64,000 nucleotides of DNA from Methanococcoides vulcani (GCF_900111645.1 NZ_FOHQ01000002.1:124001-188000); one strand, 5' to 3'; positions 35,337 through 44,683 are shown, numbered from the stretch's first letter. Made by a program: numbers and translations. The notes: generated by a model from the letters alone, not told the origin.

Positions 35337-36464
35337 TTATAGTACTCCTCTATCGGGATCAATGGGCGAAGGGATAAATTCGTGATCCTCATGTCCCTCC
35401 AAATCCAATTCATCATCCTCATTGACAAAATTGTACAGATATGCATGTTTGTGCTTTCTTTTAATCTTAATTAGTTTTTTCAGTATTTCCTCCATTTTCT
35501 GATCGATCGGCCAGAATACTGATGCAGCAACATTATGTATTTTTGCCAGATCCATTGAGAACGCAATTAATGATAGAACGATCTCCTCTTCGAACTGTGG
35601 TATGTATGCATCTTTCAACTGCATGGTCTTAATGTCTTTTTCAGAACATGCAATATCAAATACAAAATATCCAACCAGTTTATCATTTCGGGTATCGATA
35701 CACTTGATCACATATCGCTTCTCGGCGACAGCTTTTGAGAAGTATAGCCATTTAAGTGTCTCTGCATCTCTGCACAGTGTTGTTGCATTTTCTTTTCTGC
35801 TGTTTTTCCACAATTCTGTGAACGAATCATCACAATCTGTGCATAGAGAACATTTGTAATGATTCGGTTGTAACTTAAATGTTCTTTTATCCTTGAACCA
35901 TTGAACAAAAGGTGAGATCAACTTTATGGGCACCAATGAAATTTTTATTAAAGGTAGCAGCCTGTGAGATTTAATGTTCGTTCGTATATATAAATCATAC
36001 ATTTTTCCATAATCTCGAATATACCAGTATTCTAGATTCTTAAACGGGACATCGAGATCAGAAAACCCGAATTTGGAGAATATTTTTGCCACAGTCTAAT
36101 TTGCCGTGGTGTTGAGCAGGAGTTTAATATTTTTCTGTCTGGCAAATGCCAGTATCGGCTGAAGGCTGTTAACTCCTCGCACTGAAGGTCGCACATATAG
36201 TGATGTACCGGCTGCAGCGATATCATCTCTTCCTTTTATCTGATATTTTACAGGGATATTCCCCAGAAAACCAACAATTTCCGATTTCTCGTCTTCAATG
36301 ACCCAGCCATACGGGATGGATCGATCCATCCAGGGATTGTTAATCCACCACATCTCGAAATGAAGCTGCCAGATCTCAGGTGGGATCTGTAACCCCTCTC
36401 TCAAGAAATCGGCCAGTTCTGAAAAATCCTTTTCCTCCAGAGTGCGTATCTTTGTTGATTGCAT
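35337..36464 (-). CDS. GNAT-fold acyltransferase-like protein interrupted by an in-frame TAG (possible pyrrolysine codon)
   Basis: The frame from ATG 36464 reads MQSTKIRTLEEKDFSELADF to LLLNTTAN, then TAG at 36096-36098, then continues without any other break as TVAKIFSKFGFSDL to TAA at 35337: 375 codons in all. Residues 1-170 resemble an N-acetyltransferase core (GWVIEDEKSEIVGFLGNIP, AAAGTSLYVRPSVRG as the CoA loop region, and the NTTAN-x-TVAKIFSKFGF helix). The TAG lies inside this last conserved helix, where many relatives have glutamate. Either UAG is decoded as pyrrolysine or the gene is a nonsense mutant. The C-terminal half (about 175-375) is not recognised. Confidence 0.6.
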
Positions 36465-36583
36465 GGTATCCCGAGTTATTATTAATGTGATGAGTATTTA
36501 TAAATTGTCTGATTCAGGTGCAAAGTAAAAGCTTTAAGTTCTTCAAACTTCAAAAATGCCAGTTTAACTCATAAGGCGTGAAG

Positions 36584-36605
36584 TCCCCTTTCGTAAGATA
36601 GGGGA
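36584..36605 (+). repeat. Left-end hairpin of the IS1341 element
   Basis: TCCCCT and AGGGGA form a 6-bp stem around TTCGTAAGAT-type loop sequence, about 70 bases before the tnpB ATG. IS200/IS605 transposases recognise such imperfect hairpins near each end. Confidence 0.5.
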
Positions 36606-36673
36606 TGAAAGCCGTACTATTTAATTCATTTTTTACGAAACATATATGTATTGTTAAAACATCGGGTGAATTG

Positions 36674-37792
36674 ATGCTGAAAGCTTACAAATACCGTTTA
36701 TACCCCACGGAACCTCAAAAAGAGATTCTTCTAAAACATATCGGTGCATGTAGGTTTACCTATAATTGGGCATTGGAACAGAAAATCAAAGCATACGAAA
36801 CTGATAAAAAGCATTTATCAAGGTTCGAATTGCAAAGTCGTCTTGTTCATGAGCTGAAACCAGGGAACACATGGCTCAAGGAAGTTAATTCACAAGCATT
36901 GTTGAATACACTCATCAACCTTGAATCTGCTTTCACTCGGTTTTTCAGAGAAAAGAAAGTTTTTCCAAAATTCAAATCAAAGAAGAACCCAATGCAATCG
37001 TTCCATATTCCACAACATTATGTCGTGGATTTTGAGAACAATGCAATCAAGCTCCCTAAGATAAAACAACCAATCATGGCAAAATTACATAGGAAGTTTG
37101 ATGGAAAAATGAAAACCGCAACAGTATCATTTACAAAGACTGGAAAGTTTTACATCAGTATTCTTGTCGAAGATGGAAAAGAGCTTCCAAAAGCACAAGC
37201 TTTCGACGATGAAACAACATTGGGTATAGATGTAGGCATAACTCATTTTGCTACTCTCTCCAATGGCAAGAAGATTGAAAACCCAAAACATCTTAAAAAC
37301 AGCATCAAGAGATTAGGTGTCTTGCAAAAAAGATTGAGCAAAAAGCAAAAAGGTTCTGCCAATCGGGATAAAGCAAGGCAAAAAGTAGCAAAAATTCACG
37401 AAAAGATACGAAACCAAAGAAACGATTTTCTACACAAAACCTCTTCTAAACTCATAAGTGAGAACCAAGCAATAGCCGTGGAAAGTCTGAATGTATCTAG
37501 TATGCTGAAGAATCATCGTCTTGCACAAGCAATTGGTGATGTTTCATGGTATGAATTTTCTCAACTACTTGAATATAAAGCACAATGGTATGAAAAGACA
37601 TTGCTAAAGATTGGTCAGTTCGAACCATCTTCGAAAATATGCAATGTTTGTGGATACCATAACGGTGAAATGACACTTGCAGATAGAAAATGGGAATGTC
37701 CAGATTGTAGCACAAAACATGATAGAGACATCAATGCCGCAATCAACATCAAGAAGTTTGCACTTCAAAATCAAAATTTACTAATCATTTGA
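36674..37792 (+). CDS. tnpB: TnpB RNA-guided nuclease of an IS1341-type element
   Basis: A 372-aa intact TnpB. The N-terminal part (LKAYKYRLYPTEPQKEILLK) and helix-turn-helix region are followed by a split RuvC domain: D in LGIDVGITHFATLSNGKK (about residue 190), E in AIAVESLNVSSM (about 277) and D in CSTKHDRDINAAINIKKF (about 353). The zinc ribbon CNVCGY ... CPDC lies just before the last aspartate. TnpB enzymes cut DNA guided by RNA from the element's right end. I chose ATG 36674, after GGTGAA, over the longer frame from 36605. Confidence 0.9.
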   Translation: MLKAYKYRLYPTEPQKEILLKHIGACRFTYNWALEQKIKAYETDKKHLSRFELQSRLVHELKPGNTWLKEVNSQALLNTLINLESAFTRFFREKKVFPKFKSKKNPMQSFHIPQHYVVDFENNAIKLPKIKQPIMAKLHRKFDGKMKTATVSFTKTGKFYISILVEDGKELPKAQAFDDETTLGIDVGITHFATLSNGKKIENPKHLKNSIKRLGVLQKRLSKKQKGSANRDKARQKVAKIHEKIRNQRNDFLHKTSSKLISENQAIAVESLNVSSMLKNHRLAQAIGDVSWYEFSQLLEYKAQWYEKTLLKIGQFEPSSKICNVCGYHNGEMTLADRKWECPDCSTKHDRDINAAINIKKFALQNQNLLII

Positions 37793-37886
37793 CACCCTCG
37801 GAACGAGGGGAAGAGCCTGTGGACTTGTGAACGATGGTTCAAAGAATGAAGCAGGAAGCTCCGCCCGTAAGGGTGGAGTGGTTCAC
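37793..37886 (+). ncRNA. Putative omega RNA scaffold at the IS1341 right end
   Basis: The 94 bases after tnpB match the truncated copy up to GTTCAC. The terminal stem is CTCCGCCC-gtaa-GGGTGGAG (37859-37878). Compared with the other copy (CTCCATGC/GCGTGGAG), one G-C pair has become C-G by two matching changes, and wobble pairs are exchanged, so the stem is conserved as RNA structure. The guide would begin at 37887 (TCTGTGATTATTTTATAACG), inside the neighbouring gene. Confidence 0.7.
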
Positions 37887-39580
37887 TCTGTGATTATTTT
37901 ATAACGATGTTTATTCTCCACCTTGAATGTTATGGAACCGTCCGGTTGCTGCTCCCATTTGACACCCTCTCCTGCGGTATCATCATAAACGTCGGTGTTC
38001 CTGCTGGTGCTGATATTGACATTAGCAAGTGCATAAGCACCGTTTGAAGATGCTCTGAATGTGGTTATGTTCCCGTTAGACTCGATCTCATTGAAAGTTG
38101 CCTGGTTTGTATTGCTGTTAATGGCCCACCATCTACCAAATGGTACTATCTTAATATCCCTGGCGTTGTAATTGTCCACCCATGTTAAAAAATTGGGATA
38201 GCTGATCGACCAGGGTATAGCTGGATCCTCGTCAGTTCGATGGGTAAATGCAGGGAAGATCATCCCAACACAAGATGCCCTTTTCCACCATTCCCAGGAT
38301 ATATCTTTAAGGTTTCCCACATTGTGTTCAGCATGAATGCCTGCATCACCATTCCTCCAGATCATACCGAATTTATCATATGCGTATGTCGCATGCGCCA
38401 GTTCATCACCATTGCGCAATGAACACCATGTTGTTGGACTGGATCCAATCTTCTGGCTGATGATCTTGTATTCATTTTCCATGAGTTCATGTGATCGTTC
38501 CAGTGGCATACTGTTCAAAGATTCACTGTAATGTATGCCAACCTCCCACGATTCGTTGTGTACCAGGTCACGGAGGTACTCAATATATGCTTCATCATCC
38601 AGATATTTAACATCGAACCAGATCGTTCCTTTGTTGTCGTTCTTTTCCAGATACGAAATCCCCTTATTGACCGTCTCGTAATTATGTGGTCCGTCAATTC
38701 CATATGGGGTAATCTTCTTGTCTCCTATCGCAGTGATGAAACTTCTTTGTGCAGTTTGTGTTATTTCAAATATTTTCGTGTTGATAAAAGTGCCTCTTCC
38801 GACAACATAATTTGCAAACTTGATCCATCCGCAGGCAAAATCAGGATATGGCAGATTTCTTCGATTTATGGCATAAAATGGAGTGGTTATAGAACTGTCC
38901 CCACTGCAATAGATGGTGTTTGTTTTATTCACTCCATCAAAAGTAATATTCAATGTCAATCTCTCTGTAACATCCGGGATGAGCAGTTCTTTGAACATCG
39001 GTGTCACTGATTGCGGGTTCTGATAGTAGCTCGTTATCACCCATGTATTGTTGTCCGGTATCCGGCAAGTTATCTTTGCTCCGGGGCTATTTATCTGAAC
39101 ATAGTTGTCAGGATCATCCCTTTCGATACCGATCGTTATCTGGTAATTGCAACGGTGCATGGGTACGAGTCCACACACATAGCAACATTCTGTTTTAAGC
39201 CTCTGCATCCTGTATGTTATATCTTCCAGGCGGTGTTTTCGCTTATCGCCAGTAATATGATCCAGAATCGGTGGAACAATATTATAGAGTCCTCTGAATC
39301 CTTTACGAGTTGCAGATTCAACATCTTTTGACACGTCATTGAACCTAAGCTGGTTCCTATAGGTGCCATTTATTATAGTGCACGTCAGATCGATTATGCC
39401 TGATCGCATGCGGCTATGTATGTCTATATTACCAGATCGGCTATTCTGGTACGGATTTGCGCTGAACATGTTAGCAGGGACATTTTTGTTCTCTGGATAG
39501 TCCTGCCTGAACAGTTCAATGGTACCTTGATCGATATTACTGCTTACTGTTGGGGGACTGGTTTTGTCGGTCAGGTCCAT
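37883..39580 (-). CDS. Uncharacterised protein with a NodB-like region, C-terminus set by the IS right end
   Basis: A 565-aa protein without a clear signal peptide. Residues about 300-500 (TIWFDVKYLDD, WEVGIHYSES, SPTTWCSLRNGDELAH, WRNGDAGIHAEH, GMIFPAFTHRTDEDP) have the strand-histidine pattern of polysaccharide deacetylase-type barrels, and the C-terminal 60 residues look beta-rich (carbohydrate-binding-like). A cysteine-containing part lies at about 120-145 (CCYVCGLVPMHRC). The stop TGA at 37883-37885 is made by the GTTCAC end of the IS element, so the original C-terminus may have been longer. A NodB deacetylase gene follows upstream on the same strand. Function is not known. Confidence 0.55.
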   Translation of the reverse strand: MDLTDKTSPPTVSSNIDQGTIELFRQDYPENKNVPANMFSANPYQNSRSGNIDIHSRMRSGIIDLTCTIINGTYRNQLRFNDVSKDVESATRKGFRGLYNIVPPILDHITGDKRKHRLEDITYRMQRLKTECCYVCGLVPMHRCNYQITIGIERDDPDNYVQINSPGAKITCRIPDNNTWVITSYYQNPQSVTPMFKELLIPDVTERLTLNITFDGVNKTNTIYCSGDSSITTPFYAINRRNLPYPDFACGWIKFANYVVGRGTFINTKIFEITQTAQRSFITAIGDKKITPYGIDGPHNYETVNKGISYLEKNDNKGTIWFDVKYLDDEAYIEYLRDLVHNESWEVGIHYSESLNSMPLERSHELMENEYKIISQKIGSSPTTWCSLRNGDELAHATYAYDKFGMIWRNGDAGIHAEHNVGNLKDISWEWWKRASCVGMIFPAFTHRTDEDPAIPWSISYPNFLTWVDNYNARDIKIVPFGRWWAINSNTNQATFNEIESNGNITTFRASSNGAYALANVNISTSRNTDVYDDTAGEGVKWEQQPDGSITFKVENKHRYKIITE

Positions 39581-39701
39581 GTTTCGTTACATTCCAGGTT
39601 GATGTTTATTTTCAATATGATAATCCATGAATGTCCCCCCTCCCTCTGAGATATTTTGATGTTCTTTGCGGCAGGACAGTTCGGCTCGATACAGTGTTAT
39701 T

Positions 39702-40562
39702 TTATCGTATGGATGTTTTTTTGAGATACCACCATAGTCCACTTGCTTTGACTAATAGTTCGTTGATGTCTGCACCATCCCGAATACTGAAGCGTTTCAG
39801 TTTGAATATATCCGTATCCTGGGAATTGAATCCCACATCAACGGTGATCCCACACGTATAACCCTCTTTTTTAGCGATTGAGATCTCCCGGTCCGAGTAG
39901 TCACCATTTGGATAGGACAATGCATATATTTTGAGTCCATATTTCTCCTCAAGGTCCTTCTTTGACTGCGAGATCTCCTTGTATGCTTCCTCCGTGGTAC
40001 AGTTCGGCAGGACCGGGTGGAATACAGTATGGGACTGGAAGTCTGCCATGACCTTCATATCTTCGATCTCATTTTTTGATAATGCCTGTCTGTCATCGAA
40101 CTCTTTTGTTTCCTCGAACCCAAATCCTCTCAAGATCTCCAATCGATCTTTATTGGGAATATTTTTCAGTTCCTCACGACTATAATCATTTCCTATATTG
40201 TGGGACCACCAGAAATGGCGTTTTGTGTCTACTATGCCGCTGCACAGGAAAATCGTGACGGGTATCTCATATCTTTCCAGCAGGGGTTTGAGGTCATAGT
40301 TGCTCTTATGTCCATCATCCAGTGTTATGATCAATGATCTTGGTGGCAGTTCATCAACTGTTCCTGCTTCTTTTGCTCTGACATAATCCTGCAGGGGGAT
40401 AATATTGTATTTAGATCTTAGCGCTCTTAGATGCATGTCTGCTCTGTCAGGACTTATATCATGAAAATTCACTATTGTTACTTTTTTTCTCTGGATGACT
40501 TCTCTGATGAAGAATGGTATCCCTGTTAGCCGCAACAAAAGGAATGGTATTTTTCTAAGCAT
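39702..40562 (-). CDS. Polysaccharide deacetylase (NodB homology)
   Basis: A 286-aa protein with the NodB motifs: TIVNFHDI, the metal-binding LIITLDDGHKSN (motif 1), QSHTVFHPVL (motif 2, S-H-x-x-x-H), ALSYPNGDYSD (motif 3) and a C-terminal LKRFSIRD. It removes N- or O-acetyl groups from a glycan, probably at the membrane: the N-terminus MLRKIPFLLLRLTGIPFFI is hydrophobic. I prefer ATG 40562 to the in-frame TTG at 40586. Confidence 0.85.
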   Translation of the reverse strand: MLRKIPFLLLRLTGIPFFIREVIQRKKVTIVNFHDISPDRADMHLRALRSKYNIIPLQDYVRAKEAGTVDELPPRSLIITLDDGHKSNYDLKPLLERYEIPVTIFLCSGIVDTKRHFWWSHNIGNDYSREELKNIPNKDRLEILRGFGFEETKEFDDRQALSKNEIEDMKVMADFQSHTVFHPVLPNCTTEEAYKEISQSKKDLEEKYGLKIYALSYPNGDYSDREISIAKKEGYTCGITVDVGFNSQDTDIFKLKRFSIRDGADINELLVKASGLWWYLKKTSIR

Positions 40563-40789
40563 TCTGTTTCGCCCCACATGATACAATTAGGTGCTCTAAA
40601 CTCCGAGATTCGACTTTCCTGATCGTTCATATATAAATCCTGTAATATAAATATAATTTCTGTAGTATAAATCTTTTTTGTTGACGTCTAGTGCCATCTT
40701 ATATGGCACCTGCGGAAAGTGAGTTATTTACGCATTTGAATCAAAAATAAGGCAAATTCGCAGAATGTGGAGTTTTGGGACCACCAGTT

Positions 40790-41105
40790 GAATAAATATT
40801 TAGAGTTTTTCTGGATGTGGCATCCAAAATAAATTAAGCAAAACAAGCTTATATTTTCTTGACATCCAACTCTTGATCCAATACTAACAAAATATCATCG
40901 GCTAGTTTCATTGACTACGCCGATCCACATAACAATCCGTAATTATCTGATATAATAATTTCTTCACTCCCACCATTATAAGTTGCAACCCCACAGGCTT
41001 CTCACAACCCATTGCTTCGATCTGAACCAAACTAGTCCCTCAATACTCGGCAATGCAAACACATCACAAGCATTCATCCAGATGAGCATGTGATCGTGTA
41101 GATTG
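40790..41105 (-). pseudogene. Decayed family 4 glycosyltransferase C-terminus
   Basis: On the minus strand, three frames in succession give HMLIWMNACDVFALPSIEG, then VQIEAMGCEKPVG, then YNGGSEEIIISDNYGLLCGS followed by an in-frame TAG (40915-40917) and SMKLADDILLVLDQELDVKK. Together these are the donor-binding end of a GT4 enzyme with at least two frameshifts. It lies upstream of the intact GT4 at 41177-42283. The remaining part of the 590-base gap (40587-40789 and 41106-41176) shows nothing recognisable. Confidence 0.7.
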
Positions 41106-41176
41106 GCACCTATAAACTCTAATAAACTCGTAAATGTGCCTCATTTTATTCCAATTTCAAATTTGTTCCTAAATGC

Positions 41177-42283
41177 TTATTTCGAGATTGCATTAATGAT
41201 GGCACTCCACACGTTTGTTACACTTTTTTCATTCAGGTGGCGAACACTTTTTGCTGCATTATTTGAATATTCCAATAAAGTTTCAGGATCTCGCAAAAAT
41301 TCAAGAATTGCTTCAGCAAATGAACTGTGATCTTGGTAATCATCAATAATAAATCCGTTATATCCATGTTTTATAATATCTGAAACATTTCCACAATTAG
41401 AGGCGATGACCGGTAAGCCACAGCTAAGAGCTTCAACAACTGAATAAGGAAAACCCTCCCTTTCGGATGTTAATATCGACATTTTTCCCTTGTTGTACCA
41501 ATTCCATACATTAGATTGATACCCCGCAAAAAATATGTTTTCCATTATACCAAGTTCTCTAGTAAGTTCTTCTAGCTCTGTTTTACACTCGCCATCCCCT
41601 ACTATTGCAACCCTTACCTCCTCATGCGTACGTCTTACGATGTCAATTGACTTTATTAGTGTCTCAACATGTTTTACGCCAGCCAATCTTCCAACGAACA
41701 CAATGTCATATTCTTTAATAGAATTCACATACTTAAATTTATTATCTACTGCATGGGGAAGTACAGATATTTTATCATTTTTGATGCCTTTGCCCTCCAG
41801 ATATTTTTTGGTATAGGTTCCGGTGACCGTTATAATATCGCATTTATTTAATATGGGCAATAGCATCTTTGCTGAAAAATTCAAAGGTGGTAGTGGTCTG
41901 CAGTATGAGTATTTACCTATCGGACTCCTTCCCGGGGCATATAGTTCTACAGGTCCTGCAAGTAACGATATTCCCACTTTCTTCCTTGTTAATTTGCCTG
42001 CTACAAATGCTAAAATACCATGTGGGAACATAAGATAACCATGGATCAACTCCGGTTTTTCCCGAATGGATAGAATGAACATTAGCACAAATTTATACAA
42101 TAAAGCAACTATGGGGATCTTTAAAGTCCAATGCGGGGGGCAATGGTACTGAACTTTGTCAATATCCGGACCTTTTACATCTCGCACAACTATCAACTTA
42201 TCTACTTCATCCAATAATGTTATTGGATAAATATGGTGCATCATGTTTCTATCGGCCAATTTCAATGTAATTAATAATTTCAT
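41177..42283 (-). CDS. Family 4 glycosyltransferase
   Basis: A 368-aa GT-B enzyme. The acceptor domain holds GYLMFPHGILAFVAGKLTRKKVGISL; the donor domain starts near YDIVFVGRLAGVKHVETLI and has the nucleotide-sugar signature SEREGFPYSVVEALSCGLPVIAS and HGYNGFIID. Start ATG 42283 lies 10 bases past the upstream capA-like stop. An in-frame TTG at 42316 would overlap that gene. With the CapA- and PaaK-like genes it forms a three-gene operon. Confidence 0.85.
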   Translation of the reverse strand: MKLLITLKLADRNMMHHIYPITLLDEVDKLIVVRDVKGPDIDKVQYHCPPHWTLKIPIVALLYKFVLMFILSIREKPELIHGYLMFPHGILAFVAGKLTRKKVGISLLAGPVELYAPGRSPIGKYSYCRPLPPLNFSAKMLLPILNKCDIITVTGTYTKKYLEGKGIKNDKISVLPHAVDNKFKYVNSIKEYDIVFVGRLAGVKHVETLIKSIDIVRRTHEEVRVAIVGDGECKTELEELTRELGIMENIFFAGYQSNVWNWYNKGKMSILTSEREGFPYSVVEALSCGLPVIASNCGNVSDIIKHGYNGFIIDDYQDHSSFAEAILEFLRDPETLLEYSNNAAKSVRHLNEKSVTNVWSAIINAISK

Positions 42284-42293
42284 AAAACCAACA

Positions 42294-43355
42294 TCATTTT
42301 TTGATAAAATTTCCAAGTATCTGGTACAGGTACATGGGTCTATATCGATAGAAATTTGTAATTAAGTGCTTAACAAGGGCCAAACGATATTGCCTTCTAC
42401 AATTCCTTACTTCCTTTTGATACGTATCGTCACCAACACGTTCTAAGAACTCATTATTAATTTTCGACAAGAGCACATCTTTATCTTTCCCATACAGAGG
42501 AGTGGGTTGGTAATGCTCATTGATATATATGGGAATGATCTCGAGATCTGCAATACCATTCTTAGAGAATTTACATGAAAATATCATGGATTCCCTCATT
42601 TTCCTTTGCCACATATCAAAAACAAAATTACCCATGCTATAGACTATAACTCCTTTATTATAACTCTCGACACCCTGTAACACATGTGGATGATGTCCCA
42701 GAATAAGATCTGCACCTGCATCAATTATGTCATGAGCAAGAGAAAATTCGTCAGGTGATGGTTTTCTAACAAATTCATTACCCCAATGAAGTGAAACGAT
42801 CAAAATGTCCACATCATCTTTGACTTTTTTGATATCACTGACAATATCATGAGGGTCTTCAACAGAGCAATAAGCGGTTTCATCACGCACGAGACAATAA
42901 GCCAGGAAACCAAAAGAAATTCCATTTCGATCTAAAATGACCAGATCCCTGGATCTCATTTTATTTTCAGATACACCTACTGTCTTGATGTTACTATCAG
43001 ATAGTAATTCCTGAGTTCTTATCAGTGATCTCTCGCCATGTTCCAGACAGTGGTTATTCGCTACAGACATCACGTCAAAGCCCGCAGACACGAGACCATC
43101 TACCGAGCTTTCTGAGCCCCTTAATTGTACCGATCTGATGTTAGCGGGATCTATTTCAATATCTGACAGGACAGACTCTAAATTCCCAAATGTAATGTCT
43201 GCTTTTTTTAATATATCAGAAACATTCTCAAATATAAACTCGGATCGTTTTTTTTTGATGAGACTTCCCACACCGTGACCAATGCAGATGGAATGGTCTC
43301 CCAGCATAACATCTCCAACGGCCATAAGTGTTACAGTATCATTATCTGACATCAT
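42294..43355 (-). CDS. CapA-family (poly-gamma-glutamate synthesis protein-like) metallophosphatase-fold protein
   Basis: A 353-aa protein with the CapA order of motifs: LMAVGDVMLG (first aspartate), TFGNLESVLSD (N/E), MSVANNHCLEHGERSL (N-N-H), VSLHWGNEF (H), LILGHHPHVLQG (H-x-H) and YSMGNFVFD. CapA-like proteins occur in capsule clusters, and some are linked to poly-gamma-glutamate. It has no signal peptide here, suggesting a cytoplasmic step. The ATG overlaps the stop of the PaaK-like gene. Confidence 0.85.
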   Translation of the reverse strand: MMSDNDTVTLMAVGDVMLGDHSICIGHGVGSLIKKKRSEFIFENVSDILKKADITFGNLESVLSDIEIDPANIRSVQLRGSESSVDGLVSAGFDVMSVANNHCLEHGERSLIRTQELLSDSNIKTVGVSENKMRSRDLVILDRNGISFGFLAYCLVRDETAYCSVEDPHDIVSDIKKVKDDVDILIVSLHWGNEFVRKPSPDEFSLAHDIIDAGADLILGHHPHVLQGVESYNKGVIVYSMGNFVFDMWQRKMRESMIFSCKFSKNGIADLEIIPIYINEHYQPTPLYGKDKDVLLSKINNEFLERVGDDTYQKEVRNCRRQYRLALVKHLITNFYRYRPMYLYQILGNFIKK

Positions 43356-44683
43356 ACCAGCTCAGAGATGATAAACTTGTACTTTCCAGCTTTTGTCCTT
43401 TCGATCTCATCAACGAACCTGAATTCAACGTCCCATTCGCTGGACTTACTTTTAATGATCTCTCTGATCATGTCCAGTTGTTTTTCATCAAAATTATCTT
43501 CTGGTACGATCTTGATGACAAGCTTATCGACTTTTTTCTGTACTACTTGGTATTCCCTTACACCTTTTCCATAATCCCAGAAAATATATATTAGGAAATA
43601 TCCATGAACATACCTTCCGTCAGGAGTCACCAGAATATCAGCAGTCCGCCCCATGACTTCTTTCAACAACTTGGATTTTCTTCCACAACCACATTCTTCA
43701 TTAAGGAGATGTCCTATGTCTCCCGTTTCATACCTGATGAAAGGCATCGAATAATTATGAAGACTAGTTGCCAGTATCCTTCCAACACCTTCTTCCAGTT
43801 GCTTGCTATCATCATCCACAATTTCCATAATACTTCTTTCAGTATCGATGTGCAGTCCATTGTGTTCTGCACATTCGTAAGCACCCACGCCTCCATCGTT
43901 CAGACCATAGGCATCATAGACCTCACATCCGAGCAGATCTTCAATATTTTTCCGCATATGGGGCATCAGTTTCTCTGCAGTCGTGAAAACTGCCTGAAGG
44001 GGGGGAATGTCAATATTGTTCTCATCAATGAAATTAGCAAAAAAATTGACCGATGAAGCATAACCCCTTATAGATCTAGGTTTGAATGAATTGATGATCT
44101 TTGCATATTGATGCATATCTTTGGGGCCCATATCAAACGAAGACAGTCTTCGAATATTCCTTGAGATCTCATGAGCTTTGTTGATTATGATGGATCTGGA
44201 CCCGACATCCAAAGAGGTACCTGCCAGAAATACCATCCGATCTCCAAGTTCGTAACCACCATACCCCCATCCACGATAGAGCATTGCACCTGATAAAAAA
44301 CGATCATATTTCGACTGCCTGTATTGAAAGGGAGTTCCTGTGGATCCACCTGTTGAATAGATGTAGTATTTCATTGTGTCCAGACCGACTGGTTTGAAAT
44401 CCTCCCAGTTATCTTTGATAGTGTCTTTGGTAAGGGTCGGGATCTTTTCAAGGTCTTCGATCGTCTTAATGTCAGATGGTGTCAGTCTCAGTTCATTGAA
44501 TAGTTTGTGATAGTATGGAACATTGTCGCAGGCAAAACTAATCATGTGACGCAGTTGTTTTTCCTGATCTTTTTTTAGCTCGGAGTAGGGGTTCCACTGC
44601 GAGTGAACCACACGTTTATAGGTAGAATAAAAGCTAGACTCTCCTAAAAGATGAGCAAATATGAATAACGGTTTATGATACAT
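43352..44683 (-). CDS. Phenylacetate-CoA ligase-like (PaaK/CapK) adenylating enzyme
   Basis: A 443-aa ANL-superfamily enzyme. The adenylation loop is YSTGGSTGTPFQYRQS, the acyl/adenine motif YDAYGLNDGG and SMPFIRYETGD the hinge aspartate, with a CGCGRKSKLL cluster next to it and an RTKAGKYKFI end carrying the catalytic lysine. CapK homologues of this kind occur in exopolysaccharide loci, presumably to activate an acid for a glycan side group. I start at ATG 44683; a TAAAAATATAAATTG box at about 44696-44710 would make the mRNA leaderless. A second member is at 52881-54311. Confidence 0.82.
   Translation of the reverse strand: MYHKPLFIFAHLLGESSFYSTYKRVVHSQWNPYSELKKDQEKQLRHMISFACDNVPYYHKLFNELRLTPSDIKTIEDLEKIPTLTKDTIKDNWEDFKPVGLDTMKYYIYSTGGSTGTPFQYRQSKYDRFLSGAMLYRGWGYGGYELGDRMVFLAGTSLDVGSRSIIINKAHEISRNIRRLSSFDMGPKDMHQYAKIINSFKPRSIRGYASSVNFFANFIDENNIDIPPLQAVFTTAEKLMPHMRKNIEDLLGCEVYDAYGLNDGGVGAYECAEHNGLHIDTERSIMEIVDDDSKQLEEGVGRILATSLHNYSMPFIRYETGDIGHLLNEECGCGRKSKLLKEVMGRTADILVTPDGRYVHGYFLIYIFWDYGKGVREYQVVQKKVDKLVIKIVPEDNFDEKQLDMIREIIKSKSSEWDVEFRFVDEIERTKAGKYKFIISELV

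Larger units (their letters stand above)
36566..37886 (+). mobile_element. IS1341-type (IS200/IS605 family, tnpB-only) element
   Basis: The element holds an intact tnpB and no tnpA. The right end is fixed at GTTCAC (37881-37886) by comparison with the truncated copy at 29.2-29.9 kb. The left end is not defined by comparison; I place it just before the hairpin TCCCCT-10 bases-AGGGGA (36584-36605), typical of subterminal hairpins in this family. Without tnpA it depends on a transposase elsewhere for movement. Confidence 0.7.
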
